Shown here piece after piece: positions 11,957 to 24,032 of a DNA stretch of 59,948 bases. The notes below the pieces were generated by a model. The model was not told the origin of the DNA and did not search any database. It saw only the letters and a program-made list of their open reading frames with translations. Every line of letters starts with the position of its first letter. Within the stretch, counting starts at the first letter, position 1. The DNA comes from Smittium culicis (Eukaryota; Kickxellomycota; Harpellomycetes; Harpellales; Legeriomycetaceae): NCBI GenBank assembly GCA_001970855.1, contig LSSN01002362.1, forward strand, positions 1 to 59,948, written 5' to 3'. The translations under genes and the position numbers were made by a program.

Positions 11957-12752
11957 TAAGTAAATGATTAAAACTAAGAAATTCATCTTTATTGTGATAA
12001 AACTTAGTTAGGGATTATATTAAGTGTTATCGCTTTGTTGAATATTATTGATACAAAAATAACAAGATGATAAAAACTAAAGTGAAATATAATTAATAAA
12101 CATTATTAACTGCATAAATTTATAAGTACACAATTATTTTATCCTTATCATCTTTTCTTTCGCAAAGAAACTCCACTAGTATCAAGACTTTCAATTTATA
12201 ATTTTTTTATAATAATTATTTGAATTAAACTAAAAATGATGGCCCAAGAAGTTATCCATAATCTCTATTGAAAAAATATCGTTAAAGCTGTTGATTGAAA
12301 TATTTCGTACAGCTCCTATGTAAAAAAACAGCGGTCAAAAACCCAAAAATACGATCGTAGTAACAATAATCCCGTTTACTGTTCAAGAATTTTTTTCTGA
12401 GCTCGTATATACACTATCATCGATTTAATAAGGCTTAATTAAATTTAAGTAAACTCAAGGAGAGCGTAAGCTTGTGTACAATCTAGTCCAAAAAATAGCT
12501 ATAAGAACTACACCCCATTTCAACTAAAAGTTTCAATATAAATTATTCTGGAGAAATCTAATTCTTACTTGTATGAAATTCAGTTAGCCCTGTTCCAATC
12601 AACTCCATCTCTCTTTTTTATAATCATCCTCGAATCTGGAACACATCAGATATCATTACTGCTATCCATCTCTAGATATCCTATAAATCTACTCGTATTC
12701 GTATTTTCGATATAGCATTTATTGTAACTCAAAAGAGTTTATAAAACCTCTG
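11957..12752. other. Intergenic, no gene seen
   Basis: AT-rich spacer between two MITE copies. No ORF of interest, RNA gene or repeat with recognisable ends was found. Confidence 0.4.
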
Positions 12753-12951
12753 TTAACCCTCTCCCGTCCAAAACTTTAAAAAAAAAAAACAAATATACAG
12801 ATTCGTTTGTGATTTATAAGTAAAAATAATATTTGCTGTTACTATAAAATATACGAATAATTTTTTAGGTCTCGGAATTAAAGTATTATAATTGAAAGCG
12901 GTTGGCTATATTTCTAGATCAAAAATATTCTACCGGCCATGAAAGGGCTAA
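12753..12951 (-). repeat. TTAA MITE, subfamily I, reverse
   Basis: Left end TTAACCCTCTCCCGTCC, right end CCGGCCATGAAAGGGCTAA. The interior holds GATTCGTTTGTGATT, TAGGTCTCGGAATTAAAG and GGTTGGCTATATTTCTAG in family order. Confidence 0.85.
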
Positions 12952-14094
12952 AGAGATATGAGTATTAATTTTTAAATTATTTAAACACGTTGAAAGTAAA
13001 ATAGATAAGTATATAATCTCTGTCAAATTTCAATTACAACTAAAGATAAAAGCTCACGGAGTCTTTTAATTGTTAAAATAACATATTTCTAATTATAAAT
13101 AATTTCAAGGTATTTTACTCGTAATTTAAAATCAATATTTATACTTTAATTATATTATGATATGAATGAATACTGCAAATATAAAAGCATAAGCCAAGGA
13201 ATTAATACTAAATTCAAGGTTAATAATTAATTGATTATAGAGTGGTTATATTAGCCAATAATATGAGTAATCAATAGTAAAAAAGAGATTATAATACCAA
13301 TTCACATTCACAGATTTGTGTCTGCAAGTGTGCGTGTATGAAAATTGATTTTGAAACTATGTATTCATATCTTTGTGGAGCTTAATTTATAACTTCTATT
13401 GTAGATAAACACGTAAAATTGATAAATTTTAGATAACTATAATAAAATAATAGTGAACTAAAACACATTCTAGCTAAAAAGTTGTTTTAATTCTGGGATG
13501 GAAATATTCAACGATTAAAATAGTCACGGGAATGGTTTGCTCTTAATTGATTATTTAGCAGAAAAATTAAATTTTATTTATTAATTTACAAGATCCTCGA
13601 TTATAATTTTTAACGATTTAAAGCTTATTGGTTATCAAAATCTGTAAAAAACTATATAATTAGATTATATAACTTTGTTGTAGCTTTTCCCTTTTTTTTG
13701 TTGTAACAATAAATTCCTATATCATTAATTTAAGTATTTGATAATTCTGTTGATGTATTTTCCTTGTAATAATTTTTGGTATTAGTAGATCAAAATTTTC
13801 CGATTAATAAAGTATCTATAAATACAATTATATTGCTGGATTTTTGGTGATTATACCATACGATTTATTCAAAAAAAAAAAAACTTCACTTGTATCTAAT
13901 TAATAAACTCGAAAATTTGTATTTATATTTGCATAATTCGTTCTATTTCAAAACTATGTAATATTTTTAAAAGTTACTAAGAATTTACTTTATATTCTAT
14001 TAGTAAAATATCGTATTTGTGCGTTCTATCTATTTAGGGTTAATTCCAATTTTCTTGTATTAAATATGCTAGTCAGAAACAGGAACAATGCAAG
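12952..14094. other. Intergenic, 3' side of the Zn2Cys6 gene
   Basis: More than 1.1 kb of AT-rich sequence with many stops in all frames. It includes long A/T runs (for example near 13870) and nothing recognisable as a gene, RNA or MITE. Confidence 0.4.
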
Positions 14095-16632
14095 TTAATC
14101 ATTATTTAGTATATAATAAATAGAAGCCTTAATGCTTTTTCTATTAGTATAACCAAATTCGGAAATTGCACTTGATTCAAAGTTTTTTGGAGACTCATCA
14201 CTTGGGTTTAAAATTTTTGAGAAGCTTTTGGGAATTATTTTGGTGTATTTGGTATTTGATTTATTATATTCTTGACTTATATGTAATTTATTAGAAACTT
14301 GGTTTGATGCGTAAAGGCTATTATTTTGATCTTCATTCAGCAGTTTTGATTTGTCATTAGGTGAGTGTATCGTTTCAATTTTTTCTTGGTCAATACTAGT
14401 AGAATCATACCCTTTATTATCATTTTTTATGTGCTGAGTATTAAGTTTAATTACACTTTTGTGTAAATTTGGTTTCATACATGGATTTTTTAATATTGAA
14501 TTCTTATATTTGAGCGCGCTATCAATTTCTTTGAAGTTTAGACTCTGAATAATACTCAAATCTGTTGTAATTTTTTTATATCTGTTAGATAAAATATATT
14601 TTGAGTCAATATCCGAGTATTTTTTGCTTCTAGTTAACATAACCTCATTATTAAACCAATTTTTAATAAAAATGTATTTGTACATAGGGCTGTCACTGTT
14701 TATTGAGCAGCACATATAAACTAGGGCAGAAGTAGTTGGTTTTATGAACCACAGATTTTTATCTTTATTTGTAACATGAGACAGTTCTAATTCAGGGAAA
14801 AGATGTAGGAGTTTTCTATTTTCAAAGGCGGCTTTATTGAAAACCGACTTGTTAACCTTTACAGAATTTTCAAATTCACTAGAGGATGATTGGAAAGAAC
14901 AGTATTTTTTAAAAAATTCTAAAACGTATTTGAAAGACTCGCTGATGGCGCGATGTTTAGGGTGGTCCAGTAAATCTACTGAATTAACGAAAATAGCACC
15001 GCAGATACTTACAGCATAAAAGATGCATATATTAATAATAGTCGGACCCATTGCGGTCATTGACGATTTTATAAGGGTTATAGTTTCAATTGCTTTGTAA
15101 ATACAAATATTCTTTGCGGCTTTGGATCTTTCTAGTTGATCAGGATCGAGGCTATACGGGACTATATCAATCATATGAGTGATTATACTAGCTACCCGAA
15201 TCGTATACGTGCTTACAAAAAAAAGTGCATATTTTTTATTTTCGTATACGTTTGATGATCTAGACTTAGGTAAAAGTGTAACTTTGTCGATTTCTAGATA
15301 TGAATAATGATTTCCTAAAAAATGTTCAAATTTGTTGATTCTAGACTTTATATAACTTAATTTTGTGTAATAATCGCTGGATTTGTTATATAGACAAAGT
15401 CTAGTTTTATTTATGAAATCAGAAGCAATTCCGAGTTCAAGATAAGATTTTACCAACACGTAAGCTTCGTCTCTTTTATCTCTTTTATTTTCGTTTATAG
15501 CTTTAGTACAGTCGGTTAATTCATAATTTTTTAGTGATGGGTCAGAGTTATAATTTTGAAAGTAGTAATCATTTGAAGGAAAATTTACAGCCATATCGTT
15601 TGAGGAAATTTTGATGATGGTACCATAATTTAAGCCAATAATCACATTTCTAATGTAAAGAAACCACCAAACTCTTCTCTTATATTCGAATGAAATCCAA
15701 TCTTGTCTAGATTTTGATCTTTTGTATTTTGAAGCATCCATAACACTCATCCTGAGTAGGTAAGCATATTTATTGGACAAGCTAATAAGAAAAAAAGATC
15801 GAGAGAATTTAGAAATAGCATCGTAGTGTAATACTAGGAAAAGACAAGATAATATTTTATCTACACTGGGATTTCCTAGGTCATTTGAAAGTATTTCAAA
15901 TGCCGTATCGGCGTATAACGAGCCACACATGTATAGATGGTTATTGAAAAATATGTGACCGCCAAAAATTTTAGATACAATTGCAAGGATGCTATATTTC
16001 ATATATAAGGGTAATGTTTTATCTCTTATTCGAGATATAATGTAGTCTTTGCTTAGTACGGTGGATAAAATAGATTCTTGTGATACTTTTTCAATAAAGC
16101 TGATCATAGGGTCGTCTTCTATCTCGAGATAGCCGAACTCAAGCGCAGACCTAGACATGAGCAATTTTACTTCATTTCCCACATTTGAATTAGCTATAAA
16201 ATTATCTCTTATAGAGCTAGAATCTTTTATAGCACTTTTAATTAGAGGACAATCCTTTCCTTCACTGTTTAATTTTTTTTTCAAGTCGATCAGATCTTGA
16301 AAGTTTTGGTTAAATTTCGAAGAAACTTTAACCGCTTTATAAGAGAAGTGTGTCTTATAAGCTTGGGAAATAGTATTTATTTTTTTCAGCGCTGAATTAA
16401 TTCTATTTAGTTTCTCGTTAATTGTATCTATATCTTTGCTTACTTCCTCGGTATCGTCGGTCTCTTGGTAGTTACAAGTCCTATCGTATTTTATACATGT
16501 GTTACAAATAGGACGCAGCCCATCACATTTGATTTTCTTCTCTCGGCAAACCATACATGAGAAAAAGGTTTTCCCACTTTTCATAGTCTTGAAATGACCT
16601 TTCTCGGAGTCGATTTTTAATTGACTATCCAT
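14095..16632 (-). CDS. Zn2Cys6 transcription factor with fungal-specific TF domain
   Basis: A single 845-residue ORF read from the ATG at 16632. The frame is open 27 nt further upstream but has no ATG there. The N-terminus carries a perfect binuclear zinc cluster, CMVCREKKIKC then CNTC...C, with spacing C-x2-C-x6-C-x6-C-x2-C-x6-C and cysteines at about 26, 29, 36, 43, 46 and 53. A short helical, probably coiled-coil linker follows at about 65-100; such linkers dimerise and set half-site spacing. The middle is the fungal-specific TF domain, with the landmark FEYKRRVWWFLYIRN and then a MAVNFPSND segment. The last ~150 residues are Asn/Ser/Lys-rich and disordered. It should act in the nucleus as a sequence-specific regulator; the target pathway cannot be read from sequence. 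It resembles the gene at 4985-7022. A MITE lies about 115 bp upstream of its ATG. Confidence 0.92.
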   Translation of the reverse strand: MDSQLKIDSEKGHFKTMKSGKTFFSCMVCREKKIKCDGLRPICNTCIKYDRTCNYQETDDTEEVSKDIDTINEKLNRINSALKKINTISQAYKTHFSYKAVKVSSKFNQNFQDLIDLKKKLNSEGKDCPLIKSAIKDSSSIRDNFIANSNVGNEVKLLMSRSALEFGYLEIEDDPMISFIEKVSQESILSTVLSKDYIISRIRDKTLPLYMKYSILAIVSKIFGGHIFFNNHLYMCGSLYADTAFEILSNDLGNPSVDKILSCLFLVLHYDAISKFSRSFFLISLSNKYAYLLRMSVMDASKYKRSKSRQDWISFEYKRRVWWFLYIRNVIIGLNYGTIIKISSNDMAVNFPSNDYYFQNYNSDPSLKNYELTDCTKAINENKRDKRDEAYVLVKSYLELGIASDFINKTRLCLYNKSSDYYTKLSYIKSRINKFEHFLGNHYSYLEIDKVTLLPKSRSSNVYENKKYALFFVSTYTIRVASIITHMIDIVPYSLDPDQLERSKAAKNICIYKAIETITLIKSSMTAMGPTIINICIFYAVSICGAIFVNSVDLLDHPKHRAISESFKYVLEFFKKYCSFQSSSSEFENSVKVNKSVFNKAAFENRKLLHLFPELELSHVTNKDKNLWFIKPTTSALVYMCCSINSDSPMYKYIFIKNWFNNEVMLTRSKKYSDIDSKYILSNRYKKITTDLSIIQSLNFKEIDSALKYKNSILKNPCMKPNLHKSVIKLNTQHIKNDNKGYDSTSIDQEKIETIHSPNDKSKLLNEDQNNSLYASNQVSNKLHISQEYNKSNTKYTKIIPKSFSKILNPSDESPKNFESSAISEFGYTNRKSIKASIYYILNND

Positions 16633-16748
16633 ATTCGTATAATTACTTTTTGAATACAAAACTATAAAATAAGTAATTAATTGGAATATTATTTTCTTAT
16701 TTTAAGATTTTTATTTTGAAAAAGAGAGAAAACTTGTGGTATAAGTAC

Positions 16749-16945
16749 TTTATCCTTTTGAAAGGCGGCAGAAAATTTTTGTTCTACCAAATATTAAACT
16801 ATTATCAATTGATATAATTTAATTCCGAGCTCTTAAGAGATATTGGCATATTTTATAATAAAAGCGAATAATATAACTTCATATAAATCGAAAACAAATA
16901 GATTAACTCATTTTTTCAGAGACTATTTAGGCGGGAAAGGGTTTA
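16749..16945 (+). repeat. TTAA MITE, subfamily I, worn forward copy in the TF promoter
   Basis: Left end TTTATCCTTTTGAAAGGCGG, right end TAGGCGGGAAAGGGTTTA. The interior carries TTAATTCCGAGCTCTTAAG and a GATATTGGCATATT block. It lies within 320 bp upstream of the Zn2Cys6 gene's start codon, so it sits in the likely promoter. Confidence 0.7.
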
Positions 16946-16964
16946 TTTTTGAATTTTTTTTCAT

Positions 16965-17160
16965 AGTATTAGAGGTACGAAACAATAATAGAAGCTATGC
17001 GGTAAATTAAATTAAAAAATAGTAAAGCAAGTGCAATGCATAAGAAAAATTGATATTTTAATACAATTAAATTCACTTCTGGCATATCAGCTTCGTACCT
17101 TAAAGTGTAATCAGTAAATCAACCTACGGAAAGATCCCTCCGGGAATTTCTATAAATAGT
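16965..17160 (+). repeat. Dispersed repeat, family B
   Basis: Aligns by eye with 18628-18820 through ACAATAATAGAA, GCGGTAAATTAAA, GTGCAATGCATAA, AAATTCACTTCTGGCATATC, TTCGTACCTTAAAG and AACCTACGGAAAGATCC. It is immediately followed by a MITE-like end (GGACGGGAAAGGGTCAA, to 17183) that has no matching left half. Confidence 0.55.
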
Positions 17161-17196
17161 CATTATGGACGGGAAAGGGTCAACTAATAAATTTGT

Positions 17197-17584
17197 TTAG
17201 CCTTTTCCCGTCAAACACTAATTAACCCTTTCCCGCGCGGTAGATTATTTTTGCTTTACAAAATATAGCCAACTGAATTCTAAAAGAATAGTCTAATTCC
17301 GAGATTCTAAATGATATTGGAACAATGTATTATCAGCAAATAGTAAATTTCATTATTAACCATAATCGAATCATTATTTTAGTTTTTTTAAAGAGTGTTG
17401 GGCGGGAAAGGGCTAAAATAGTGAATTTATTGGTTCGCATATGTTTATTAATGAAATTTACTATTTGCTATTATACAACATAAAGCCAAAAATTCTTATA
17501 GCCTCGGAATTGAGGTATTTTAATTGAGCACTATTAGCTATATTTTGTAAAACAAAAACAGCCTACCGTGCGGGAAAGGATTAG
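17197..17584 (-). repeat. TTAA MITE, reverse, interrupted by a second MITE
   Basis: The left end TTAGCCTTTTCCCGTC plus AAACACTAA stops at 17221. The family sequence resumes after 17416 (AATAGTGAATTTATTGG...) and ends CCGTGCGGGAAAGGATTAG at 17584. Removing 17222-17416 leaves a normal-length reverse copy. Confidence 0.8.
17222..17416 (+). repeat. TTAA MITE, subfamily I, forward, nested insertion
   Basis: A well-kept copy: TTAACCCTTTCCCGCGCGG at the left and GGGCGGGAAAGGGCTAA at the right. It sits inside another copy, flanked by TTAA and a one-base variant CTAA. This is direct evidence for insertion at TTAA with duplication of the target. Confidence 0.9.
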
Positions 17585-17777
17585 CTCTTTTCCGTCCAAC
17601 AATCTTTAATAATATTAATTTTATGATTCGTTTATGATTTGTAAACAAATTTATCATTTTCTATTTTTATAATGCAAACCAATATTTCTTATGGCCTCTG
17701 AAATAAAGTACAATAATTGAATATAGTTGGCTGTATTAATTAGATCAAAAACTGCCTACTGCACATGAAAGGGTTAA
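17581..17777 (-). repeat. TTAA MITE, subfamily I, reverse
   Basis: Begins in the same TTAG (17581-17584) that closes the preceding copy, then CTCTTTTCCGTCC. It ends CTGCACATGAAAGGGTTAA. The interior shows TGATTCGTTTATGATTTG and GGCCTCTGAAATAAAG. Confidence 0.8.
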
Positions 17778-17877
17778 ATTATTTGCGAGATTATTTACAT
17801 AGGAATCATTTTATAACGTAAAGTGTTACAGTATATAAAATCGCATAAAAAACTATTGATTAGCAATTAATAGGGGA

Positions 17878-18010
17878 GTTTTTTTCCTCAGAGTTTATTA
17901 GACATAACTATAAAGTATACATAAAACTAGTAAAAAATATTAAAAAATAAACTCCCAACCGACTCCCTTCCTCCGTTCTAGCAGCTCGAAGCCCACTGTA
18001 CATTGGTCAA
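17878..18010 (+). repeat. Dispersed repeat, family C
   Basis: CTCAGAGTTTATTAGACATA, an AT-rich middle, then TCCTCCGTTCTAGCAGC and CACTGTACATTGGTCAAGG. The same order is seen at 28530-28685. No coding potential. Confidence 0.5.
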
Positions 18011-18147
18011 GGAATAATTAATGGTTAACAGTAATATGTATTTTAGAAAATAAATATCTCAAAATTAAATAATAATCAGAAAATTTGTAATACCTTTTCA
18101 ATTTTTCCAATGATTTTTTTATATTATGAATATTCATACCAAAAACA

Positions 18148-18343
18148 TTAACCCTTTCCCGAGCGGTAGATTATTTTTGACCCAAATATATAGCCAACAG
18201 AATTCAAATAAAATACTTTAATTCCGAGATTTTAAACGATTTTGGTATATTACATAATAACAGCAAATAATAAACTTGTTTATAAATCGTAAACGAATCA
18301 TAAAATTGATTTTTTTAAAGATTGTTGAACGGGAAAGGGTTAA
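18148..18343 (+). repeat. TTAA MITE, subfamily I, forward
   Basis: Near-consensus copy with intact TTAA at both ends: TTAACCCTTTCCCGAGCGG and TTGAACGGGAAAGGGTTAA. The interior reads ATATAGCCAACAG, TTAATTCCGAG and AATAACAGCAAATAA in order. Confidence 0.9.
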
Positions 18344-18404
18344 ACTGCAACAAAGTTCTCTTCAATCTGAATCTCCGTTTGAAAAGCTAATTGATATATT
18401 TTAT

Positions 18405-18606
18405 TTATATCATAGATTGTTTCGAGGAACGGAACTTTTCCTATTAAAAATTTCCTACTTTATTCTTAACTTTTATTTTTATAATAGTTACAAAATTTCA
18501 TCGTATGGCTAGTCTGTTTCAGCCAATAACTTTACCTAATAAAATATGCAAATAGAATTCTAAATAAAAATAGCTCCGTTTCTCATAAGAAATTCCCATA
18601 TCTTTT
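18405..18606. repeat. Short inverted-ended repeat, family D
   Basis: The left part TTTCGAGGAACGGAACTTTT is mirrored at the right by AATAGCTCCGTTTCTCATAA (18572-18591). Between them are about 130 bp without an ORF. Related ends occur near 1870, 2091, 2550 and 44318. Limits are approximate. Confidence 0.45.
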
Positions 18607-18627
18607 TTTTTTTTTTTTTTTAATCAC

Positions 18628-19250
18628 GGAATTTTATTGGCGCGAAAACAATAATAGAAAATACACGGTAAATAAACTAAAAAAATAGAAATTTGGTGCA
18701 AGGTATAAAAAAACTAATATTCTAGTACTAATAAATTCCTCTGCCGGTCTACTGGCTGCGTACCTAAAGGGAAATGGGATCAATCTACCAACCGAAAGAT
18801 CCACACAGGCATTGCTTCAAGTAGACTGGATGACTGAAGTTACAAGCAGTCATGGAATTAAGCTCGTTCCAACAAAATTGAATTCGTTGATATCATTGAG
18901 CTCCTAGCCAGAGCCTACATCTAACAGGATTAATAAAAAATAGGCTCCTACCCAAACGTGGGACTGATCGACCTGGCTCTCCTACAATAAGCTGCTAAAC
19001 GGCTGAGTTCCGTAATGCTGTCGAACGCTGGACTTGTGCACAGATAATGTCTCAGACTGTGCTAAACGAATCGGTTCCTCCTGTTTCTGGATGGTCCCCC
19101 TCTGGAATCGCTGTCCTCCGAATCGCTGCGCGTTGCCTTCCACTATCCTCGACCAAGGATAGTGCAATGCTGTGTGAAATTTTAGTATAGTGTACTTAGA
19201 AAAGTACACTACTTAAGCCCCTAAACCACGGCAAGGTATTTCACTCTTAG
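18628..19250 (+). repeat. Dispersed repeat, family B, longest copy with a GC-richer extension
   Basis: The first ~200 bp recur at four other places in the window: 11640, 16965, 41640 and 50566. 18830-19250 is markedly more GC-rich than its surroundings and appears only here. It has short ORFs on the minus strand (18982-19209) with no resemblance I recognise. It could be the end of a larger retroelement. There are no clear terminal repeats. Confidence 0.45.
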
Positions 19251-19277
19251 GAGGAAATTTCCATATCTTGCGTCTAT

Positions 19278-19473
19278 TTAACCCGCTCCTGTCCACCAAT
19301 CTTTAAAAAATTCTATTTAATGATTCGTTTATGATTTATAAGCAAGTAATTATTTGGTACTTATCAACAACAAGCCAATACTTCTAATAGCCTCGGGATT
19401 AAAGTATTTTAATTGAGCACTGTTGGTTATATCTGGTGGGCCAAAAATAGTCTACTGACCGCAAAAGTGTTAA
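19278..19473 (-). repeat. TTAA MITE, subfamily I, reverse
   Basis: Left end TTAACCCGCTCCTGTCC, right end CTGACCGCAAAAGTGTTAA. The interior contains ATGATTCGTTTATGATT and AGCCTCGGGATTAAAG. Its right TTAA is shared with the next element. Confidence 0.8.
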
Positions 19474-19655
19474 CCTTTTCAGGTGCAGTTGGCTTTTTTT
19501 GAACAAAAATTATAAAGTATAAGCTGATAAATAAATATTTTTGAGTAATTTATTGGCTATTAACTTTATTTCATCCAATAACAAATAGTTATTATTTGGC
19601 TTATCCAATTATGCTTTTTAAATAAATTTAAGGGGTTGGACTAAGAAAGATTTAA
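19470..19655 (+). repeat. TTAA MITE, subfamily II, forward
   Basis: Starts TTAACCTTTTCAGGTGCAG then TTGGC, and ends GGTTGGACTAAGAAAGATTTAA-like at 19655. The interior (ATCCAATAACAAATAG, CTTATCCAATTATGC) differs from subfamily I but matches 42727-42925 reversed. It has the same end structure with a different core. Confidence 0.7.
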
Positions 19656-19676
19656 TTACAGGCAAACCTGTATCAG

Positions 19677-19766
19677 GTTCATGTCGTAGTAGCTATTGAA
19701 CGACAGCTTTGGTTGTAGTATGTTCATCTCGTAGTAGTTTTTGAATGGCAGCTTTTGTTGTCGTTG
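19677..19766. repeat. 45-bp unit repeated twice in tandem
   Basis: 19677-19721 and 19722-19766 align as GTTCATGTCGTAGTAGC.. and GTTCATCTCGTAGTAGT.. with about ten differences. On the minus strand the unit reads as a 15-codon repeat (KLPFKNYYEMN, then KLSFNSYYDMN). This may be a remnant of a repeat-containing coding sequence. Confidence 0.6.
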
Positions 19767-19796
19767 AGTAGGCTTATATAAGCTGGAAAGATGTAT

Positions 19797-19985
19797 TTAG
19801 CATTTGATAGTAGCAGGCTTTGGCGTAATTTGGATATAAATGAATGCAAGCCTCAACAGCCCATTCTCTGCAGCCATTGGACCAGTAATATCCGGCATTA
19901 AGAAAAAATGGTCCAAATATTCAATTGTTTGGAAGAACGACAAATGAAAAGCGTTGGGGTGATAGCGGAGCTCAATAAATATAAT
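19797..19985 (-). pseudogene. Unrecognised coding-like fragment
   Basis: An open frame of about 62 codons with no ATG at its beginning. It has amino-acid-like composition (ELRYHPNAFHLSFFQTIEYL and onward) and higher GC than its flanks. It stops at 19797. No family is recognised; a decayed transposon or gene fragment is the simplest reading. The 45-bp duplication lies just downstream on the same strand. Confidence 0.25.
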
Positions 19986-20090
19986 CTATGCTTTTATGAT
20001 TTTTTTTGCTTATTTTCCATTTTAGTATAAACAATTCTAAACTATCTTTTTTAAAGCTTTTCTAATTTTTATATTATAAAATTTATTGAA

Positions 20091-21651
<1,561 letters not shown>

Positions 21652-22011
21652 TATAATAATTTTTTTTTAGAAAAAAGAAAAAACAAACAAACAGACAAAC
21701 AAACTATTCACCCCTTATATTTTTATTTTTTTATTTTCAGACATTCTACTTTAACTGCTAATTAATTTTTTTTTTTTTTTTTTGAATTTTAACTGAAAAG
21801 AAAACATGATAATTAAAATTTGGTGTAGTGGTTGATACGTGCTGTAATGGTTATTTAAAATAGTCTTTTCTTTTATTATAGTATAGCTTGAGAATAAAAT
21901 AAAAGCTGCTGAGCAATTATATTTTTAGCTTGTAATAAAAAATTAGAGGTTATTAATAAAAATGGGGTAATAAGTAATGTTTATTTGGGACTGGTTGGTG
22001 AGGTGCGAGTA

Positions 22012-22416
22012 CTAGCCGATGAAATTGAAAATGATAAAGTGTAAAACAATGTTACAAACGATATACTCAGAGAAAGCAGAGGAGGCTGTGAACAAAGGCT
22101 TGGTAGGCGAGCTAATAGAAGAGCTGTCTTTGCTTTCTTTTACGTTATTGAAGCTTTTGAGTTCGGAAAGTTTGGTTCTTAAGCCGGCAGTAAGGACAAA
22201 GCTGGCAACGCTTGAGCCGAAACCAGCGAGGAAGGAGTTGTAAGGGTAGTTGCCGACGATTACGGCGTAGACGAACTGCATTACGCCAACAACTACGCAG
22301 AGGAGCATGAACGCATCGAGAACCATCAAGTCTTGCGATGTTTCCTGCTTGTACTTTGCTATTGTTTCTTTAATAGGGTTCTGATTTTCCGCACTTGGTG
22401 ATTTAGTTGAAGTCAT
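22012..22416 (-). CDS. OST2: Oligosaccharyltransferase subunit Ost2/DAD1
   Basis: A small ER-membrane subunit of the oligosaccharyltransferase that moves the dolichol-linked glycan to Asn of nascent proteins. A single exon codes for 134 residues from an ATG at 22416. Family marks are LDAFMLLCVVVGVMQFVYA (first membrane segment), VGNYPYNSFLAGFGSSVASF (second segment), and the C-terminal ILHFIIFNFIG-type ending with the final NFxG of DAD1. Three hydrophobic segments are present, as expected. A Ser/Lys-rich insert of about 15 residues between segments 2 and 3 makes it slightly longer than the usual 113-130. The start fits: the upstream 5' flank is AT-rich with stops. Confidence 0.95.
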   Translation of the reverse strand: MTSTKSPSAENQNPIKETIAKYKQETSQDLMVLDAFMLLCVVVGVMQFVYAVIVGNYPYNSFLAGFGSSVASFVLTAGLRTKLSELKSFNNVKESKDSSSISSPTKPLFTASSAFSEYIVCNIVLHFIIFNFIG

Positions 22417-23428
22417 CGTATCGAGCTTTGAGCTTTTATCGGATATTTTTTATAAGTGGGATGCTAATTTATAAAAGTACTAAAGATTTTGATTATCTCT
22501 GGAGAGCTTTCTTTGATGATTTTAAATTATCTGTTTCGGGTATTATTATCTGAAGATGTTTAAAATCTATAAATGAATTACCCAATTTCTTATAGCCTCT
22601 TTGTTTCGCTTCTAATCTTGAATCTTTTTTTTTATTTATTTACCAAGTTTTTGTACAGAAGAGTTAAAATAAATCGAAATCATCGATTTGGCTTTAAAGA
22701 TTATACGGCTCGGAAGTTTTGGCTCAGATGTGGAGGCGGAGATGGTTTAAATCCGCCTAAGCGATACAACTCCAGCTAGTAAAAAATTAAAGTTACGAAT
22801 TCACGACAAGTATTGGATATAAACTAGAAAGCGAGCTCGTTATTGGATTATGGCCATAAACCGCTAAATATCGATGTAGCCAATAATTATACGTATTTGT
22901 TATAGATGATTATGAGTAACACCCAATAGCTTTGTGAAGAATGTCGAGTTTGATGTAAATTAATTGACGCTTGAACCAAGTTTCGGTTTAGCAGAACTTT
23001 CAATAGGATGATATGTATCCTAAAATTAGATCAAACGCTACTCAATCCGCTATATACACATTTATTTATATGGGCGATGGTACTTGTCGCTATAGTGACT
23101 GTTTGTGTTAGATGCTAGGAATAATGGCTCGTACTGCCTGGCAATGATGTTAAATTGGTTTGCAATTGCATATAAACGGCTCTTGAGCTCTTGCATCGAC
23201 AGCGTGGGCGACCAAATACTCCGTTATGAACCATTCTTTTTTTTTCTTTTTTTTTTGATGGCCAAACGCTTCTGGAATGGGCTCCATTTGGATATCGGAT
23301 CAATCTAAAAAAAAAAAAAAAACCCTATATTGGCAGGTAAAAGCATGAAACCAGTAGCTACTGACTCGAAAAGAATGTGACTTTTAACATCATGTGGTTT
23401 TTGGGTTTAATAACTTCTTAGGATAGTC
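22417..23428. other. Intergenic, no convincing gene
   Basis: Two 67-68-codon ORFs (22573 and 23105) contain a hydrophobic start or a poly-Phe run made by T-tracts and match nothing known. A 6-bp hairpin (AGGCGG/CCGCCT) at about 22732-22756 resembles part of a tRNA arm but lacks the rest of a cloverleaf. T and A homopolymers of 10-16 occur near 23238-23322. Confidence 0.4.
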
Positions 23429-23624
23429 TTAGCCCTTTCTTGGACATTAAACTGTTTTATACCAGCCAGATATAGCAAATTAGTTTACATAAAATTAATA
23501 TTGTTCTGAAGCTCATTAAATTATTAGCTCACAATGAATAAACAGCAAATTATTTTTATGCTTAAAAGCTATAAGCGAATCATTTATATTGTCATTTTTA
23601 TGGCTTTAGGCGTGATAGGGTTAA
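23429..23624 (+). repeat. TTAA MITE, subfamily I, forward
   Basis: Left end TTAGCCCTTTCTTGGAC; the right end GGCGTGATAGGGTTAA is worn. The interior keeps CCAGCCAGATATAGCAAA and AATAAACAGCAAATTA. It is the last copy before 42.1 kb and lies about 400 bp upstream of PSD1. Confidence 0.7.
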
Positions 23625-24032
23625 GAAATTTGGTCTACAATCAACTAGCAAACGAAGATCAAATAATAAAAGTTATGCTATTATAAGTGGCCAGTTGGAG
23701 CAAGAGGAGAAACAGTCTAGGCAAATAAAATGCTGAAATGAGAATATACTTTTTTTTTTTTTTCCAGCCTATACTGCTATTTGGAATTCGCAGTTAAAGT
23801 TTGTTTCTCAGCTAACCAATACGCTATTTTGATTTTAGATTTGATTTTTTGCTAGTTTATTGTGCGTTACTATTTTACTTTGATTTCAACTCGTTACCAA
23901 AAAAATAGACATATTAACAAAAAAAATTTAAAACCCGCCTCTTATTCAGCAATTTAAGAAAAAGCTCTTATTTTTAACTTATTTGTACCTACTCCAACAG
24001 CTGTTATCTTTACTTGCCGTACTTTTTATCAA

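Noticed and set aside
18276..18512. 78-codon ORF
   Set aside because: It begins inside a MITE at 18148-18343 and crosses into a family D repeat; composition is repeat-driven.
22690..22790. tRNA-like region with GGTTTAAATCCGCC
   Set aside because: Only one 6-bp stem forms; no acceptor or anticodon arms could be paired.
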